40,729 bases of DNA, taken from the NCBI GenBank assembly GCA_018971625.1, contig JAGXAJ010000035.1, positions 1 through 40,729 on the forward strand, in the 5' to 3' direction. Numbering within the stretch: position 1 is the stretch's first letter; each line of letters opens with the position of its first letter. The notes under the pieces were generated by a model. The model was not told where the DNA came from. It made no database searches and worked only from the letters and a program-made list of their open reading frames with translations. Positions 17,733 to 27,022 of the stretch are shown here, piece by piece. A program made the translations under genes and the position numbers. Source of the stretch: Pseudomonadota bacterium. Lineage in GTDB: Bacteria; Pseudomonadota; Alphaproteobacteria; Rhizobiales; Xanthobacteraceae.

Positions 17733-17783
17733 GCGTTCTCAAGCAAAGCCCGGCCGTTTCGCGTGCAGAAAACGCGTGAGAAC
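17733..17783 (+). repeat. Dispersed palindromic repeat, degenerate partial copy (copy 3 of 3)
   Basis: The blocks GCGTTCTCAAGCAAAG, TTCGCGTGCAGAAAACGCGT and GAGAAC align with the first half of copy 2 (GCGTTTTCGAGCGAAG, TTCGCGTAAAGAAAACGCGT, CAAAAC). The copy fills the gap between the convergent xth and cyclic-nucleotide-binding genes and abuts the latter's stop codon. Confidence 0.6.
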
Positions 17784-18226
17784 TACGTTGTCAGCTTCGC
17801 GCTGGCCATCAGCATGTCGCTGGCGATCTGGCTGGTGCGGCTGGCAAATTCGTCGCGAAGCCGACGCGCGGCCGCCGGATCGTTTTCCAGCACACGCTGA
17901 AACAGGCTGCGCGCGATCCTGATCACCGAGGAAGGTTGCATCGCCGTCGCCGTCGACGGCCGCGCCATCGCGATCACCAGCGCAAGCTCGCCGATCAATG
18001 CGCCAGGGCTGGCGATCATTTCAGCACCATTGCCGTCGGCAATCCGGAACGATCCGCGCTGCACGATAAATCCGGCATCGGCTTCGTCGCCCGCCGCGAA
18101 CAACAAATCGCCGCGCCTGAAATCGCGCTGCTCGGAGCCGATCGCGAGCATGCGCAGCGCAGCCGTCCCCAGCAGGCGCAGGGTCGGAACGCGCTCCAGC
18201 AAGGCGACATCATCTTCGATCGACAT
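17783..18226 (-). CDS. Cyclic-nucleotide-binding (CRP-like effector) domain protein
   Basis: The 147-residue protein is essentially one cNMP-binding beta-roll: FRRGDLLFAAGDEADAGFIV and GSFRIADGNG, then a phosphate-binding-cassette region (SPGALIGELALVIAMARPST). It has no DNA-binding helix-turn-helix after the hinge helix, so it is a stand-alone sensor or protein-interaction module, not a CRP-type regulator. The cassette has GELAL and R-P-S-T, similar to but not identical with the canonical cAMP motif (GE...RAA), so the ligand is uncertain. It lies 39 nt downstream of a response-regulator gene on the same strand and is likely co-transcribed with it. Confidence 0.82.
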   Translation of the reverse strand: MSIEDDVALLERVPTLRLLGTAALRMLAIGSEQRDFRRGDLLFAAGDEADAGFIVQRGSFRIADGNGAEMIASPGALIGELALVIAMARPSTATAMQPSSVIRIARSLFQRVLENDPAAARRLRDEFASRTSQIASDMLMASAKLTT

Positions 18227-18265
18227 GTGAAACCGGTGATCGGGACGAACTAACGACCAATCGTA

Positions 18266-18952
18266 TCACGGCACCAGTTTGTAGCCACCGGCTTCCGTCA
18301 CCAGTATCTCGGGATTGGCGGCGTCTTTCTCGATTTTTTGCCGCAGCCGGTAGATATGCGTTTCCAGGGTGTGGGTGGTGACGCCCGAATTATAGCCCCA
18401 TACCTCCTGCAGCAGCGTCTCACGCGACACCGGCAACTGGCCAGCCCGATAGAGGAACCGCAGGATCGCGGTTTCCTTTTCGGTCAGCCGCACCTTTCGG
18501 GCATTGGCGCCAGTCAGCATCTTGGAACCGGGCCGGAAACTGTAGGGCCCGACCGAAAACACCGCATCTTCGCTGGCCTCGTGTTGGCGGAGCTGGGCCC
18601 GGATCCGCGCCAGCAGCACGGCGAACCGAAATGGTTTGGCGACGTAGTCGTTGGCGCCGGATTCGAGCCCGAGAATGGTGTCCGAATCAGTGTCGTGTCC
18701 CGTGAGCATGATGATCGGCGCCTTGAAGCCACCCTTGCGCAAGCTGCGCACCACTTCGCGACCGTCGGTGTCAGGCAATCCCACATCCATCAGCACCAGG
18801 TCGGGCGCATTGGTCTTGGCAGCGTTGGCGCCCTTGGCGCCCGTATCGACAGCGGAGGCCTCGAATTCCTCGTGCAGCGACAACTGCTCGACCAGCGTAT
18901 CGCGCAAGTCGGTGTCGTCATCCACGATCAGAATCTTGCGGGCATTGGCCAT
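18266..18952 (-). CDS. OmpR-family response regulator, CenR-like
   Basis: The 228-residue protein has an N-terminal receiver domain: acidic pocket VDDDTDLR, phospho-acceptor Asp in LVLMDVGLPDTDG, then MLTGHDTDSD and the lysine in YVAKPFRF. The C-terminal winged-helix domain (LTEKETAILRFLYRAGQ, then VWGYNSGVTTHTLETHIYRL) binds DNA. The sequence strongly resembles the conserved alphaproteobacterial regulator called CenR in Caulobacter and OtpR in Brucella, linked to cell-envelope control. This identification is from memory and tentative. No histidine kinase gene is adjacent. The start is ATG 18952-18950. The 287-bp gap to the L,D-transpeptidase gene shows no further gene. Confidence 0.88.
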   Translation of the reverse strand: MANARKILIVDDDTDLRDTLVEQLSLHEEFEASAVDTGAKGANAAKTNAPDLVLMDVGLPDTDGREVVRSLRKGGFKAPIIMLTGHDTDSDTILGLESGANDYVAKPFRFAVLLARIRAQLRQHEASEDAVFSVGPYSFRPGSKMLTGANARKVRLTEKETAILRFLYRAGQLPVSRETLLQEVWGYNSGVTTHTLETHIYRLRQKIEKDAANPEILVTEAGGYKLVP

Positions 18953-19239
18953 ATCTTACAATCCTTTAGGGCCGATTGAATTAGGCGTCGTCGGCCGGCT
19001 CTTGGTCCGTTGGATGTTGGTCAGTCGAATTTCGGTCGATCAAGTCTTTGGGGGGAAATGGATTTGTCAGGGTTGTTTCATCTTGAGGTAGGGGGCTGTT
19101 ACCGATTCACAAGCCGAAAGTCAGTGTACTCCAGAATTTGCAGGCATTTCGATGAATGTCCTGTAATGCCCGGAATTCGGCATTTCGGCCCCGCTGGCCG
19201 AGTCAGATCGCGATTCACGAAGAAAGGCAAGTTGTTTCA

Positions 19240-19788
19240 ATGACTTCCGACAAAGCCCCGGGTAACGGCCCGCTGACCATCATCAGGGTTCGCACTGCCG
19301 CGGGCGATCGGCGCCGGGGCTGGCTCGCGGCGGGCGGGTTGACGGTGCCGGTCGCGCTGGGCCGCGGCGGTATCAGAGCCGACAAGCGCGAAGGTGACGG
19401 CACTACTCCAAAAGGCACATTCCGGCCGCTGCGCGTGTGGTGGCGGGCTGATCGCCATCCGCGTCCCAAAACCTTCCTGCCCATTCGCGCGATCAGGTCC
19501 GAAGATGCCTGGTGCGAGGATCCCTCCAGCCGGCATTACAATCGGCCCTTGCGGCTCGAGCGCGACGGCCGCGGCGACCGGCTGGCGCGCGAGGACCGCC
19601 TTTATGATTTTATCGTCGAGATCGACCACAACACTTCGCCGCGCGTAGCCGGCCGCGGCAGCGCGGTGTTCCTGCACCTGGCGCGACCGGATTTTTCGCC
19701 AACCGCGGGCTGCGTATCGATGACCCGCTCGGCGATGTTGCGGCTGTTGGAGCGGCTCGGTCCACAGACCAGAATTGTGATCCAGTGA
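19240..19788 (+). CDS. L,D-transpeptidase (YkuD) family protein without signal peptide
   Basis: The 182-residue protein contains the YkuD catalytic motif near the C-terminus: His146 in AVFLHLARPD and Cys158 in TAGCVSM. The N-terminal half has the usual GRGGIRADKREGDGTTPKG strand region. L,D-transpeptidases crosslink peptidoglycan or attach lipoproteins to it in the periplasm, yet neither the chosen ATG nor the longer frame from 19156 gives a signal peptide. This short, apparently cytosolic form occurs in other rhizobia as I recall. Its substrate is unknown and could be a cytoplasmic precursor. AAAGG is 12 nt before the ATG. Confidence 0.85.
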   Translation: MTSDKAPGNGPLTIIRVRTAAGDRRRGWLAAGGLTVPVALGRGGIRADKREGDGTTPKGTFRPLRVWWRADRHPRPKTFLPIRAIRSEDAWCEDPSSRHYNRPLRLERDGRGDRLAREDRLYDFIVEIDHNTSPRVAGRGSAVFLHLARPDFSPTAGCVSMTRSAMLRLLERLGPQTRIVIQ

Positions 19789-19808
19789 GATTTTAGGGGT
19801 ATCAAGCC

Positions 19809-20101
19809 ATGCTCGACAACCATCAGATCGCGGCAGCGGCGCGCATCTTGAACGGATTCGCGGTTTTCCGATTTCGTCAGCGCAGGCGCCGCCCAGATCA
19901 TTGCGGACAATGCCCGCGCGCACCTGTTCGTGCTGGGCTCGCCGGCAACGTCGAATTGGCGCGCGGCAACTTGGCGTGACGCTGCGCGCCGGCCAGATCG
20001 TCACCACCGGCACCTGCCACCCGCCGCTGCCGATCCAGTCGGGCGATTTCCTCGCCGCCGATTTCGGTTCGCTCGGAAGGGTTTCGGTTGGCTTCCGTTG
20101 A
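19809..20101 (+). pseudogene. Remnant of a 2-keto-4-pentenoate hydratase (FAH-family) gene
   Basis: The remnant begins at an ATG with the N-terminus MLDNHQIAAAARIL. It then jumps frame to DFVSAGAAQIIADNARAHLF and LGSPATSNWR, typical of the middle of hydratases of the MhpD type. A third frame gives GQIVTTGTCHPPLPIQSGDF and LAADFGSLGRVSVGF to a stop at 20101. The C-terminal piece is a near-perfect family signature (metal-dependent hydratase end). Intact members are about 260 residues; only about 95 codons remain, so large internal deletions and at least two frame changes occurred. It lies 20 nt after the L,D-transpeptidase gene and is certainly inactive as a hydratase. Confidence 0.75.
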
Positions 20102-20113
20102 GCGAAAAGGCCG

Positions 20114-20803
20114 TCAACGGTGCCCGAAAATCGCGGAACCGACACGGACATGGGTTGCGCCAAATTGAATCGCGATCGCGAAATCGGCGCTCATGCCCAT
20201 CGAAAGGTTCTTCAGCCCGTTGCGCGCGGCGATCTTCGCGGTCAGTGCGAAATGCGGCGCCGGCGCATCATCGACCGGCGGAATGCACATCAGGCCGGAA
20301 ATTTCCAAACCGTATTTCTCGCGACAGCTCGCAATGAAAGCATCCGCTTCGGCGGGTGCGACGCCTGCTTTCTGCGGTTCTTCGCCGGTGTTGAGCTGCA
20401 CAAACAGTTCAGGCCGCTTTTTTTGAGAATTGATTTCCTTGGCTAACGCTTCGCAAATGCTCGGACGGTCGACCGAATGGATGGCGTCGAACAGTGCCAC
20501 TGCCTCCTTCGCCTTGTTGGATTGCAGCGGCCCGATCAGATGCAAGGCCAAATCCGGGTAAGCCGACATCAATCCCGGCCACTTGGCTTTGGCTTCCTGC
20601 ACGCGATTTTCGCCGAAAACGCGCTGTCCCGCCGTGATTACGCGCGTAACGGTCTCGGCATCGAATGTCTTGGAAACCGCGATCAGGGTCACCGACGCGC
20701 GATCGCGCCGCGCCTCCTCGCAGGCGCGCACAATGTCGGTCTCCACCGCGGCAAGCGCGCTTGGTAAAGGCCTGGTTATCGGCGAGGCATTTTCGGACAT
20801 CAT
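20114..20803 (-). CDS. YggS-family pyridoxal-phosphate homeostasis protein
   Basis: The 229-residue protein is a fold-type III PLP-binding barrel. The PLP lysine lies in LIAVSKTFDAE near residue 45. Family motifs follow: GENRVQEAKAKW, LHLIGPLQSNKAKEAV, FDAIHSVDR, LNTGEEPQKAG, SGLMCIPP and the phosphate-binding end LSMGMSADFAIAIQFGATHVRVGSAIFG. YggS/PLPBP proteins have no known enzymatic reaction; they buffer PLP and influence amino-acid and keto-acid balance. Three adjacent candidate starts (GTG 20806, ATG 20803, ATG 20800) make the exact N-terminus uncertain. In alphaproteobacteria this gene is often near leuS and lptE, as here. Confidence 0.93.
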   Translation of the reverse strand: MMSENASPITRPLPSALAAVETDIVRACEEARRDRASVTLIAVSKTFDAETVTRVITAGQRVFGENRVQEAKAKWPGLMSAYPDLALHLIGPLQSNKAKEAVALFDAIHSVDRPSICEALAKEINSQKKRPELFVQLNTGEEPQKAGVAPAEADAFIASCREKYGLEISGLMCIPPVDDAPAPHFALTAKIAARNGLKNLSMGMSADFAIAIQFGATHVRVGSAIFGHR

Positions 20804-20905
20804 CACAGTGGGGCCGGTCGTTACAGAGTAGGTCGCATTTTACCGAGTTCAGGAAAGGCTTCTTGAACCCTCCCCGCTACGTTGCTTGTGGGGCTGGGGA
20901 TAAAG

Positions 20906-22597
20906 ATGTCACGATTCACCCTCAATCGCAAAAAAGCGAAGCTCAAGAAGCTCCTTGGGATTCGGGCGCGGCTCGCATTGCTCGCGTTGATTCTGGTGGC
21001 GCCCCTGATGCTGGATCGCGCCCGCTCGCTCGAAGATACCCGATCCAAGCAAATCTCCCACGCCTCCGAGGAATTCGCGGAACTGGCACAGCACAGCGCC
21101 GACGCCCAGCGCGAAGTCGTTTCATCGGTCGAGACCATGCTGAAGTCGGCCGCCTATATTCGCGCCTCCGCCGGTGGCATCGCCAGCGGCTGTGACCTCC
21201 TGCGCCAGAGCCTGCCGGTCAACCTGCCATGGATCAGGAGCCTGCTGATCGTCGGCGGCGACGGGCACGTCCAGTGCGCTACCCGTAACGAGCTGGTCGG
21301 CCTCGACCTGAGCAAGCGGGACTATCTGAAGAAGGCGCGGGAAACCCGCGACTTCGTGGTCAGCGATTTTTTGTTCGCGATCACCACCGACAAGCCGACC
21401 GTGATTGCAGCCTATCCGGTGTCTGCCATTCGCGAAGACTCCAAGGCGGTTATCGTTGCCGGCATTAGCCTGAACTGGATGTCCAAGATCATGGCCAACC
21501 TCGGCGGTCGCCCGGGAATTTCAGCGGCGCTGATCGACAGCACGGGAACGGTGCTGGCCGCGCCGGCTGACGAGGCCAGCCTGATCGGCCGGCGGCTGGA
21601 TTCGATCCCGCTATTGGCTCCGATCGCCGGCAAGGTGCTCAATACGGACAAGAACGAGGGATCGATTCCGTTTGTCGCGGCGGATAATTCCAGGCGGATC
21701 GTGAACTTTGCGCGCATTCCCGGCACGCAGTCGCGCCTGATCGTCAGCATCGACGAAACCAAGGTGTCGGCGGCGATCAATCGCGACATCCGCACCGCCT
21801 ATCTGCAGCTCTGCTTCGTCTGCGTGTTCGTGCTGCTCGGCGCGCTGGTCGCCGCAGAAAATCTCATCATCTATCCCGTCGAAGTGATGGCGACCGCCGC
21901 AAAACGCTTCGGTCAGGGCGATTGGTCGGCGCGCGCGGGACGCAGCAGTCTGCCGGCCGAATTCGTACCGCTGGCGCGCGCCTTCAATGCGATGGCGGCC
22001 AGGCTCGGCGAACGTGAGCGGGAACTGATCGCAGCCAACGACCGGCTGACGGTGATGGCCTCGATCGATATGTTGTCCGGCCTTGCCAATCGCCGCGGTT
22101 TCCAGAGCCGGCTCGACTTCGAATGGATGAAGGCGCAGCAATGCGACACCGAACTGTCGCTGCTGCTGATCGACGTCGATCACTTCAAGCTTTACAATGA
22201 CACCTATGGTCATCCCGAAGGCGACGCCTGCCTTGCCAGACTAAGCGAAACGCTGGCCGGAATCGCGGCAGATACCATGGGCTTTGCCAGCCGTTATGGC
22301 GGCGAAGAATTCTGCCTGTTGCTACCGAACACCCCGGCGGCGCGCGCCCTCGAGATCGGCGAGCGGGTGCGCCAAGCGGCTTTGGCCCAGGCATTGCCGC
22401 ACGTCACCAGCATACATCAGATGGTCACCGTCAGCGTCGGCGTCGCAACCACCAAGCCCAACGACACCCAGCGGCCGGGCGACCTGATCGAAGCCGCCGA
22501 CGCGGCACTCTACGCCGCCAAGCATCGCGGTCGTAACGCCGTGGTCGAGCACGGCTTCGTGCGAGTCACGGATGACTCGATGACGATGGCAAGCTGA
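20906..22597 (+). CDS. Membrane diguanylate cyclase with Cache-type sensor and HAMP linker
   Basis: The 563-residue protein has a first membrane helix (about 20-36), a periplasmic Cache-like sensor (about 40-300, including FVVSDFLFAITTDKPTVIAA), and a second helix (LQLCFVCVFVLLGALVAAEN). A HAMP-like segment with FGQGDWSARAGRSSLPAEF follows. The C-terminal GGDEF domain (about 390-550) shows DMLSGLANRRGFQ, LLLIDVDHFKLYNDTYGHPEGD and the active site RYGGEEF. It should make cyclic di-GMP in response to a periplasmic ligand. The inhibitory I-site RxxD, five residues before GGEEF, reads DTMG, so product feedback is probably lost. GGGGA at 20896-20900 supports ATG 20906 over the in-frame TTG at 20882. 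Confidence 0.92.
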   Translation: MSRFTLNRKKAKLKKLLGIRARLALLALILVAPLMLDRARSLEDTRSKQISHASEEFAELAQHSADAQREVVSSVETMLKSAAYIRASAGGIASGCDLLRQSLPVNLPWIRSLLIVGGDGHVQCATRNELVGLDLSKRDYLKKARETRDFVVSDFLFAITTDKPTVIAAYPVSAIREDSKAVIVAGISLNWMSKIMANLGGRPGISAALIDSTGTVLAAPADEASLIGRRLDSIPLLAPIAGKVLNTDKNEGSIPFVAADNSRRIVNFARIPGTQSRLIVSIDETKVSAAINRDIRTAYLQLCFVCVFVLLGALVAAENLIIYPVEVMATAAKRFGQGDWSARAGRSSLPAEFVPLARAFNAMAARLGERERELIAANDRLTVMASIDMLSGLANRRGFQSRLDFEWMKAQQCDTELSLLLIDVDHFKLYNDTYGHPEGDACLARLSETLAGIAADTMGFASRYGGEEFCLLLPNTPAARALEIGERVRQAALAQALPHVTSIHQMVTVSVGVATTKPNDTQRPGDLIEAADAALYAAKHRGRNAVVEHGFVRVTDDSMTMAS

Positions 22598-22738
22598 GCG
22601 TCCCCGGGCGCTTGCGATAAGGCGATCAAGCCGACGCCGCGCGCCTGCCGTTCGGGCCGTTGACCCCGCAGCCGCTTTTGTGGCCTAGTCCGCCGTCCCC
22701 CGAAACGGCCACCGGCCAGCGAAAAGCCCTGCGATTCC

Positions 22739-25375
22739 ATGACCTCCGAACGCTATAACGCACGCGAATCCGAGCCGCACTGGCAACGCCAGTGGAACCA
22801 GCAGGCCATCTTCACCGCCAAAAACGACGACCCGCGGCCGAAATATTACGTGCTGGAGATGTTCCCCTACCCGTCCGGCCGCATTCATATCGGCCATGTC
22901 CGCAACTACACGCTGGGCGATGTGCTGGCGCGATTCATGCGCGCCAAGGGTTTCAATGTGCTGCACCCGATGGGCTGGGATGCGTTCGGGTTGCCGGCGG
23001 AAAACGCCGCGATCGAGCGCAAGGTCGCGCCGAAGGCCTGGACCTACGACAATATCGCGGCGATGAAAAAGCAGCTGCAGTCGATCGGGCTGTCGCTGGA
23101 CTGGGCGCGCGAATTCGCCACCTGCGATCCCTCCTATTACAAGCATCAGCAGAAGATGTTCCTGGATTTCCTGCGCGCAGGCCTCGCCGAACGCGAGAAG
23201 CGCAAGATCAACTGGGACCCGGTCGACATGACCGTGCTGGCCAACGAGCAGGTGATCGACGGCCGCGGCTGGCGCTCCGGCGCCGTCGTCGAGCAGCGCG
23301 AGATGAATCAGTGGGTGTTCAAGATCACCAAATACTCGCAGGAGCTGCTGGACGCGCTCGACACGCTGGATCGCTGGCCAGACAAGGTGCGGCTGATGCA
23401 GCGCAACTGGATCGGCAGAAGCGAAGGCATGCTGGTGCGCTTCGCGCTTGATCCCGCAACCTCGCCCGCCGGCGAAACCGAGTTGAAGATCTTCACGACG
23501 CGGCACGATACGCTGTTCGGCGCCAAGTTCATGGCGATCGCGGCCGACCATCCGCTGGCGCAGGCAGCAGCGGTGAAGAATCCGAAGCTCGCCGAATTCA
23601 TCGCCGACGTGAAACGCATCGGCACCGCGCAGGAAATCATCGACACCGCGGAAAAGCAGGGCTTCGACACCGGCATCCGTGCGATCCATCCATTTGATCC
23701 GGACTGGAAGTTGCCGGTCTATGTCGCCAATTTCGTGCTGATGGAATACGGCACCGGCGCGATCTTCGGCTGCCCCGCGCACGACCAGCGCGACCTCGAT
23801 TTCGTCAACAAATACGGCCTCGGCAATACCCCGGTGGTTTGCCCGGAAGGCCAGGATCCGAAGACCTTCGTCATCACCGACACGGCCTATGACGGCGATG
23901 GCCGCATGATCAATTCGCGCTTTCTCGACGGCATGACCATCGAGCAAGCCAAGGAAGAAGTGGCAAAGCGGCTGGAAGGCGCCGTGCGCGGTAACATGCC
24001 GGTCGGCGAGCGGCGGGTAAATTTCCGCCTGCGCGACTGGGGCATTTCGCGGCAGCGCTACTGGGGCTGCCCGATCCCGGTGATTCACTGCGAAAAATGC
24101 GATGTGGTGCCGGTGCCGGACAAGGATCTGCCGGTGGTGTTGCCCGAGGATGTCAGCTTCGACAAACCCGGCAATGCGCTCGATCACCATCCGACCTGGA
24201 AGCACGTCACTTGCCCGCAATGTGGCGGCAAGGCTGTGCGCGAAACCGACACCATGGATACGTTCGTGGATTCGTCGTGGTACTTCGCGCGTTTCACCGA
24301 TCCGTGGAACGACAAGACGCCGACCTCGCCTGAGGTGGCGAACCGGATGATGCCGGTCGACCAGTATATCGGCGGCGTCGAGCACGCGATCCTGCATCTG
24401 CTCTACAGCCGCTTTTTCACCCGCGCGATGAAGGCCACCGGTCACATCGACATGAAGGAGCCGTTCGCCGGCATGTTCACCCAGGGCATGGTGGTGCACG
24501 AGACCTATCAAAAGGCCGACGGCAGCTTTGTCACGCCGGCCGAGGTGACGGTGGAAACCGGCGGCAACGGCCGGCGCGCGCTGCTGACCACGACCGGCGA
24601 GGAAGTCACCATCGGTCCGATCGAGAAGATGTCGAAGTCGAAGAAGAACACCGTCGACCCCGACGACATCATCGCAACCTATGGCGCCGACGTTGCGCGC
24701 TGGTTCATGCTGTCGGATTCCCCGCCCGACCGCGACGTGATCTGGAGCGACGAACGTGTGCAAGGCGCCTCGCGCTTCGTGCAGCGGCTGTGGCGGCTGG
24801 TCAACGAATCGGCCAAGCTCACTGAAAAGGCACCGAAGGCCCGACCGGTTTCATTCGGGGCGGACGCGCTGGCGTTGCGCAAGGCCGCCCATGGCGCGCT
24901 CGACAAGGTTTCCACCGGCATTGAGAAACTGCATTTCAATGTCTGCCTTGCCTATATCCGGGAATTCACCAATGCACTGGCCGACGTGCTGGCGCGCGAA
25001 GGCCCATCCGCGCCCGCCTTCACGCCAGATCTGGCCTGGTCGGTTCGCGAGGCCTCGGTCATCCTCGTTCAACTGTTCTCGCCGATGATGCCGCATCTGG
25101 CCGAGGAGTGCTGGCGGGTGCTGGGGCAGACCGGTTTGGTTTCAGAGGCCAATTGGTCGCAAATCGAACGCGATTTGCTGGTTGAAGACACGGTAACGCT
25201 GGTGGTTCAGGTCAACGGCAAGAAGCGGGGTGAGGTCACGGTGGCACACCAGGCCCAAAATCCGGAAATTGAGGCTGCCGTTTTGGCGCTCGATACGGTA
25301 AGACAGGCCTTGGGTGACAGAACCGTGCGCAAGGTCATCATTGTACCCATGAGGATCGTCAATGTCGTCGGCTAG
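22739..25375 (+). CDS. leuS: Leucyl-tRNA synthetase
   Basis: The 878-residue class Ia synthetase charges tRNA-Leu. The HIGH signature is at residues 50-53 ([12 protein letters not shown]) and KMSKS at about 630-634. The editing CP1 domain (roughly 230-420) includes [20 protein letters not shown], with the conserved aspartate that discards mischarged amino acids. A zinc-binding element ([12 protein letters not shown] and [11 protein letters not shown]) lies near 460-500. The C-terminal domain ends with the dimer-like strand [15 protein letters not shown]. Length is normal for bacterial LeuRS. Its 3' end overlaps lptE by 14 nt, an arrangement common in alphaproteobacteria (leuS-lptE-holA). Confidence 0.98.
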   Translation: MTSERYNARESEPHWQRQWNQQAIFTAKNDDPRPKYYVLEMFPYPSGRIHIGHVRNYTLGDVLARFMRAKGFNVLHPMGWDAFGLPAENAAIERKVAPKAWTYDNIAAMKKQLQSIGLSLDWAREFATCDPSYYKHQQKMFLDFLRAGLAEREKRKINWDPVDMTVLANEQVIDGRGWRSGAVVEQREMNQWVFKITKYSQELLDALDTLDRWPDKVRLMQRNWIGRSEGMLVRFALDPATSPAGETELKIFTTRHDTLFGAKFMAIAADHPLAQAAAVKNPKLAEFIADVKRIGTAQEIIDTAEKQGFDTGIRAIHPFDPDWKLPVYVANFVLMEYGTGAIFGCPAHDQRDLDFVNKYGLGNTPVVCPEGQDPKTFVITDTAYDGDGRMINSRFLDGMTIEQAKEEVAKRLEGAVRGNMPVGERRVNFRLRDWGISRQRYWGCPIPVIHCEKCDVVPVPDKDLPVVLPEDVSFDKPGNALDHHPTWKHVTCPQCGGKAVRETDTMDTFVDSSWYFARFTDPWNDKTPTSPEVANRMMPVDQYIGGVEHAILHLLYSRFFTRAMKATGHIDMKEPFAGMFTQGMVVHETYQKADGSFVTPAEVTVETGGNGRRALLTTTGEEVTIGPIEKMSKSKKNTVDPDDIIATYGADVARWFMLSDSPPDRDVIWSDERVQGASRFVQRLWRLVNESAKLTEKAPKARPVSFGADALALRKAAHGALDKVSTGIEKLHFNVCLAYIREFTNALADVLAREGPSAPAFTPDLAWSVREASVILVQLFSPMMPHLAEECWRVLGQTGLVSEANWSQIERDLLVEDTVTLVVQVNGKKRGEVTVAHQAQNPEIEAAVLALDTVRQALGDRTVRKVIIVPMRIVNVVG

Positions 25376-25910
25376 GCTAGGCATCGCCGTTCGGCTGTTG
25401 GTCGTCGCCGTGCTCGGCGCGCTGACGGCCGGCTGTTTCCAGCCGATGTATGCCGAACATGCCGACGGAACCGGCCTGCGCGACAAGCTGATGACGGTTG
25501 ACCTTCCGCCCGTGGACAAGCCCAATGCCTCGCGCGAGGCCCGGGTCCAGGTGGCGATCCGCAACGCACTGGCGTTCAAGCTCTACGGCGCCGCTACCGG
25601 CGCACCGCCGCTTTACAGGCTGGATCTCAAATTCACGACCACGCGTTCTTCGCTGATCGTCAATCTCGCCACGGGACTGCCCGACAGCGAAACTTACGGC
25701 ATCGATGCGCAATACAATCTGGTCGAACTCGCGACCAATAAATCGGTGATGAGCGGCACTACGTTCTCGCATCTCTCCTACGATATCCCCGGCAGCTATC
25801 AGCGATTCGCCCGCGCCCGCGCCGTTCGCGACGCAGAAGACCGCGCTGCGAATGAAATCGCCGAAAATATCAAGACCCGGCTGGCGTCCTATTTCTTCGC
25901 TGGCACCTAA
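25362..25910 (+). CDS. lptE: LPS-assembly lipoprotein LptE
   Basis: The 182-residue protein starts with a lipoprotein signal sequence ([16 protein letters not shown]) whose lipobox LTAGC makes Cys25 the lipidated residue. The mature part ([20 protein letters not shown] onward, and later [20 protein letters not shown]) matches the LptE/RlpB family. LptE plugs the LptD barrel and helps insert lipopolysaccharide into the outer membrane. The start codon lies inside leuS (14-nt overlap), so translation is probably coupled. The delta-subunit gene holA follows after 82 nt. Confidence 0.9.
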   Translation: MSSARLGIAVRLLVVAVLGALTAGCFQPMYAEHADGTGLRDKLMTVDLPPVDKPNASREARVQVAIRNALAFKLYGAATGAPPLYRLDLKFTTTRSSLIVNLATGLPDSETYGIDAQYNLVELATNKSVMSGTTFSHLSYDIPGSYQRFARARAVRDAEDRAANEIAENIKTRLASYFFAGT

Positions 25911-25992
25911 AGGCCTGACGTTCCGGTATCGTACTGGACACCCTATCAGCTGCCGAATGGCGAAAGCCGGCTAATCTTCAAAAGGTCTGCTC

Positions 25993-27021
25993 GTGGTCGC
26001 GCTGCGCGGAAGGGACATCGACACTTTCCTGGCCCGGCCGGATCCGGGCCGTCCCATCATCCTGCTTTACGGTCCCGATGCCGGCCTGGTGCGCGAGCGC
26101 GCCGATGCGCTACTGGCATCCGCGGTCGACGATCCCGACGATCCATTTTCGCTTGTCAGGCTGGATGGCGATGAATTGTCCGCCGAGCCGTCGCGGCTGA
26201 TCGACGAAGCGATGACGGTGCCATTGTTCGGCGGTCGCCGCGCCATCCGCATCCGCGCGGGCGCGCGCAGCTTCGCCAGCGGTATCGATACGCTGGCGGA
26301 CACCGCGATCAAGGATTGCCGCATCGTGATCGAGGCCGGCGAATTGCGCGCGGAAAATCCGTTGCGCAAGGCCTGCGAGCGCGCCAAGACCGCGGTCGCG
26401 ATCGCCTGCTATCCCGACGGCGAGCGCGATCTGGCGAAACTGATCGACGATGAATTGCGGATCGCAAACCTGCGCATTGCTGCCGATGCGCGGGCGTCAT
26501 TGACCGCCCTGCTCGGCGGCGATCGCCAGGCCTCGCGCAACGAGCTGCGCAAGCTCACGCTCTATGCGCACGGTAAGGGCGAAGTCACGCTGGACGACGT
26601 GATGGCCATTGTCGCCGACGCCTCCGAGCTGAAGATCGACCCGATCGTCGACGGCGCGTTCGCCGGCAAGCCCGAGCTGGTCGAGACCGAATTCGCCAAG
26701 GCGATGGTCGCCGGCACCTATCCCGGCGTGATCATCTCCGCGGCCCAGCGCCAGGCGGCTTGGCTGCACAAAACGGCGCTTGCCGCAGCCGAGGGAACGC
26801 CGGTTTCGACCTTGCTCGACAGCGGCTTTCCGCGGCTGCATTTTTCGCGGAAGGCCAATGTCGAAACCGCGCTGCGTTATTTCAGCGTGGCACGACTGGC
26901 ATCGATCATCGAAGTGCTCGCAACCGCCGCGCTCGATATGCGCAAGCAGGCGCCCCTTGCCGCCGTGATCGCCCAGCGCACGTTATTGACGATCGCGGTC
27001 AACGCCAGGCGGCGAGGGTGA
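25993..27021 (+). CDS. holA: DNA polymerase III delta subunit
   Basis: The 342-residue protein opens the beta sliding clamp as part of the clamp loader. It shows the AAA+-like N-terminal fold without a functional Walker A (PIILLYGPDAGLVRERADAL), the SLVRLDGDEL strand, DCRIVIEAGEL, the domain-II piece LLGGDRQASRNELRKLTLYA, and the C-terminal collar part (KANVETALRYFSVARLASII). Length is usual for alphaproteobacteria. I take the GTG at 25993 as start, with AAAAGG at 25979-25984. A 113-codon gene begins 1 nt after its stop codon, implying tight coupling. Confidence 0.93.
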   Translation: MVALRGRDIDTFLARPDPGRPIILLYGPDAGLVRERADALLASAVDDPDDPFSLVRLDGDELSAEPSRLIDEAMTVPLFGGRRAIRIRAGARSFASGIDTLADTAIKDCRIVIEAGELRAENPLRKACERAKTAVAIACYPDGERDLAKLIDDELRIANLRIAADARASLTALLGGDRQASRNELRKLTLYAHGKGEVTLDDVMAIVADASELKIDPIVDGAFAGKPELVETEFAKAMVAGTYPGVIISAAQRQAAWLHKTALAAAEGTPVSTLLDSGFPRLHFSRKANVETALRYFSVARLASIIEVLATAALDMRKQAPLAAVIAQRTLLTIAVNARRRG

Positions 27022-27022
27022 A

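Noticed and set aside
22685..24763. 692-codon open frame on the minus strand
   Set aside because: Antisense to leuS, which has all expected motifs on the plus strand.
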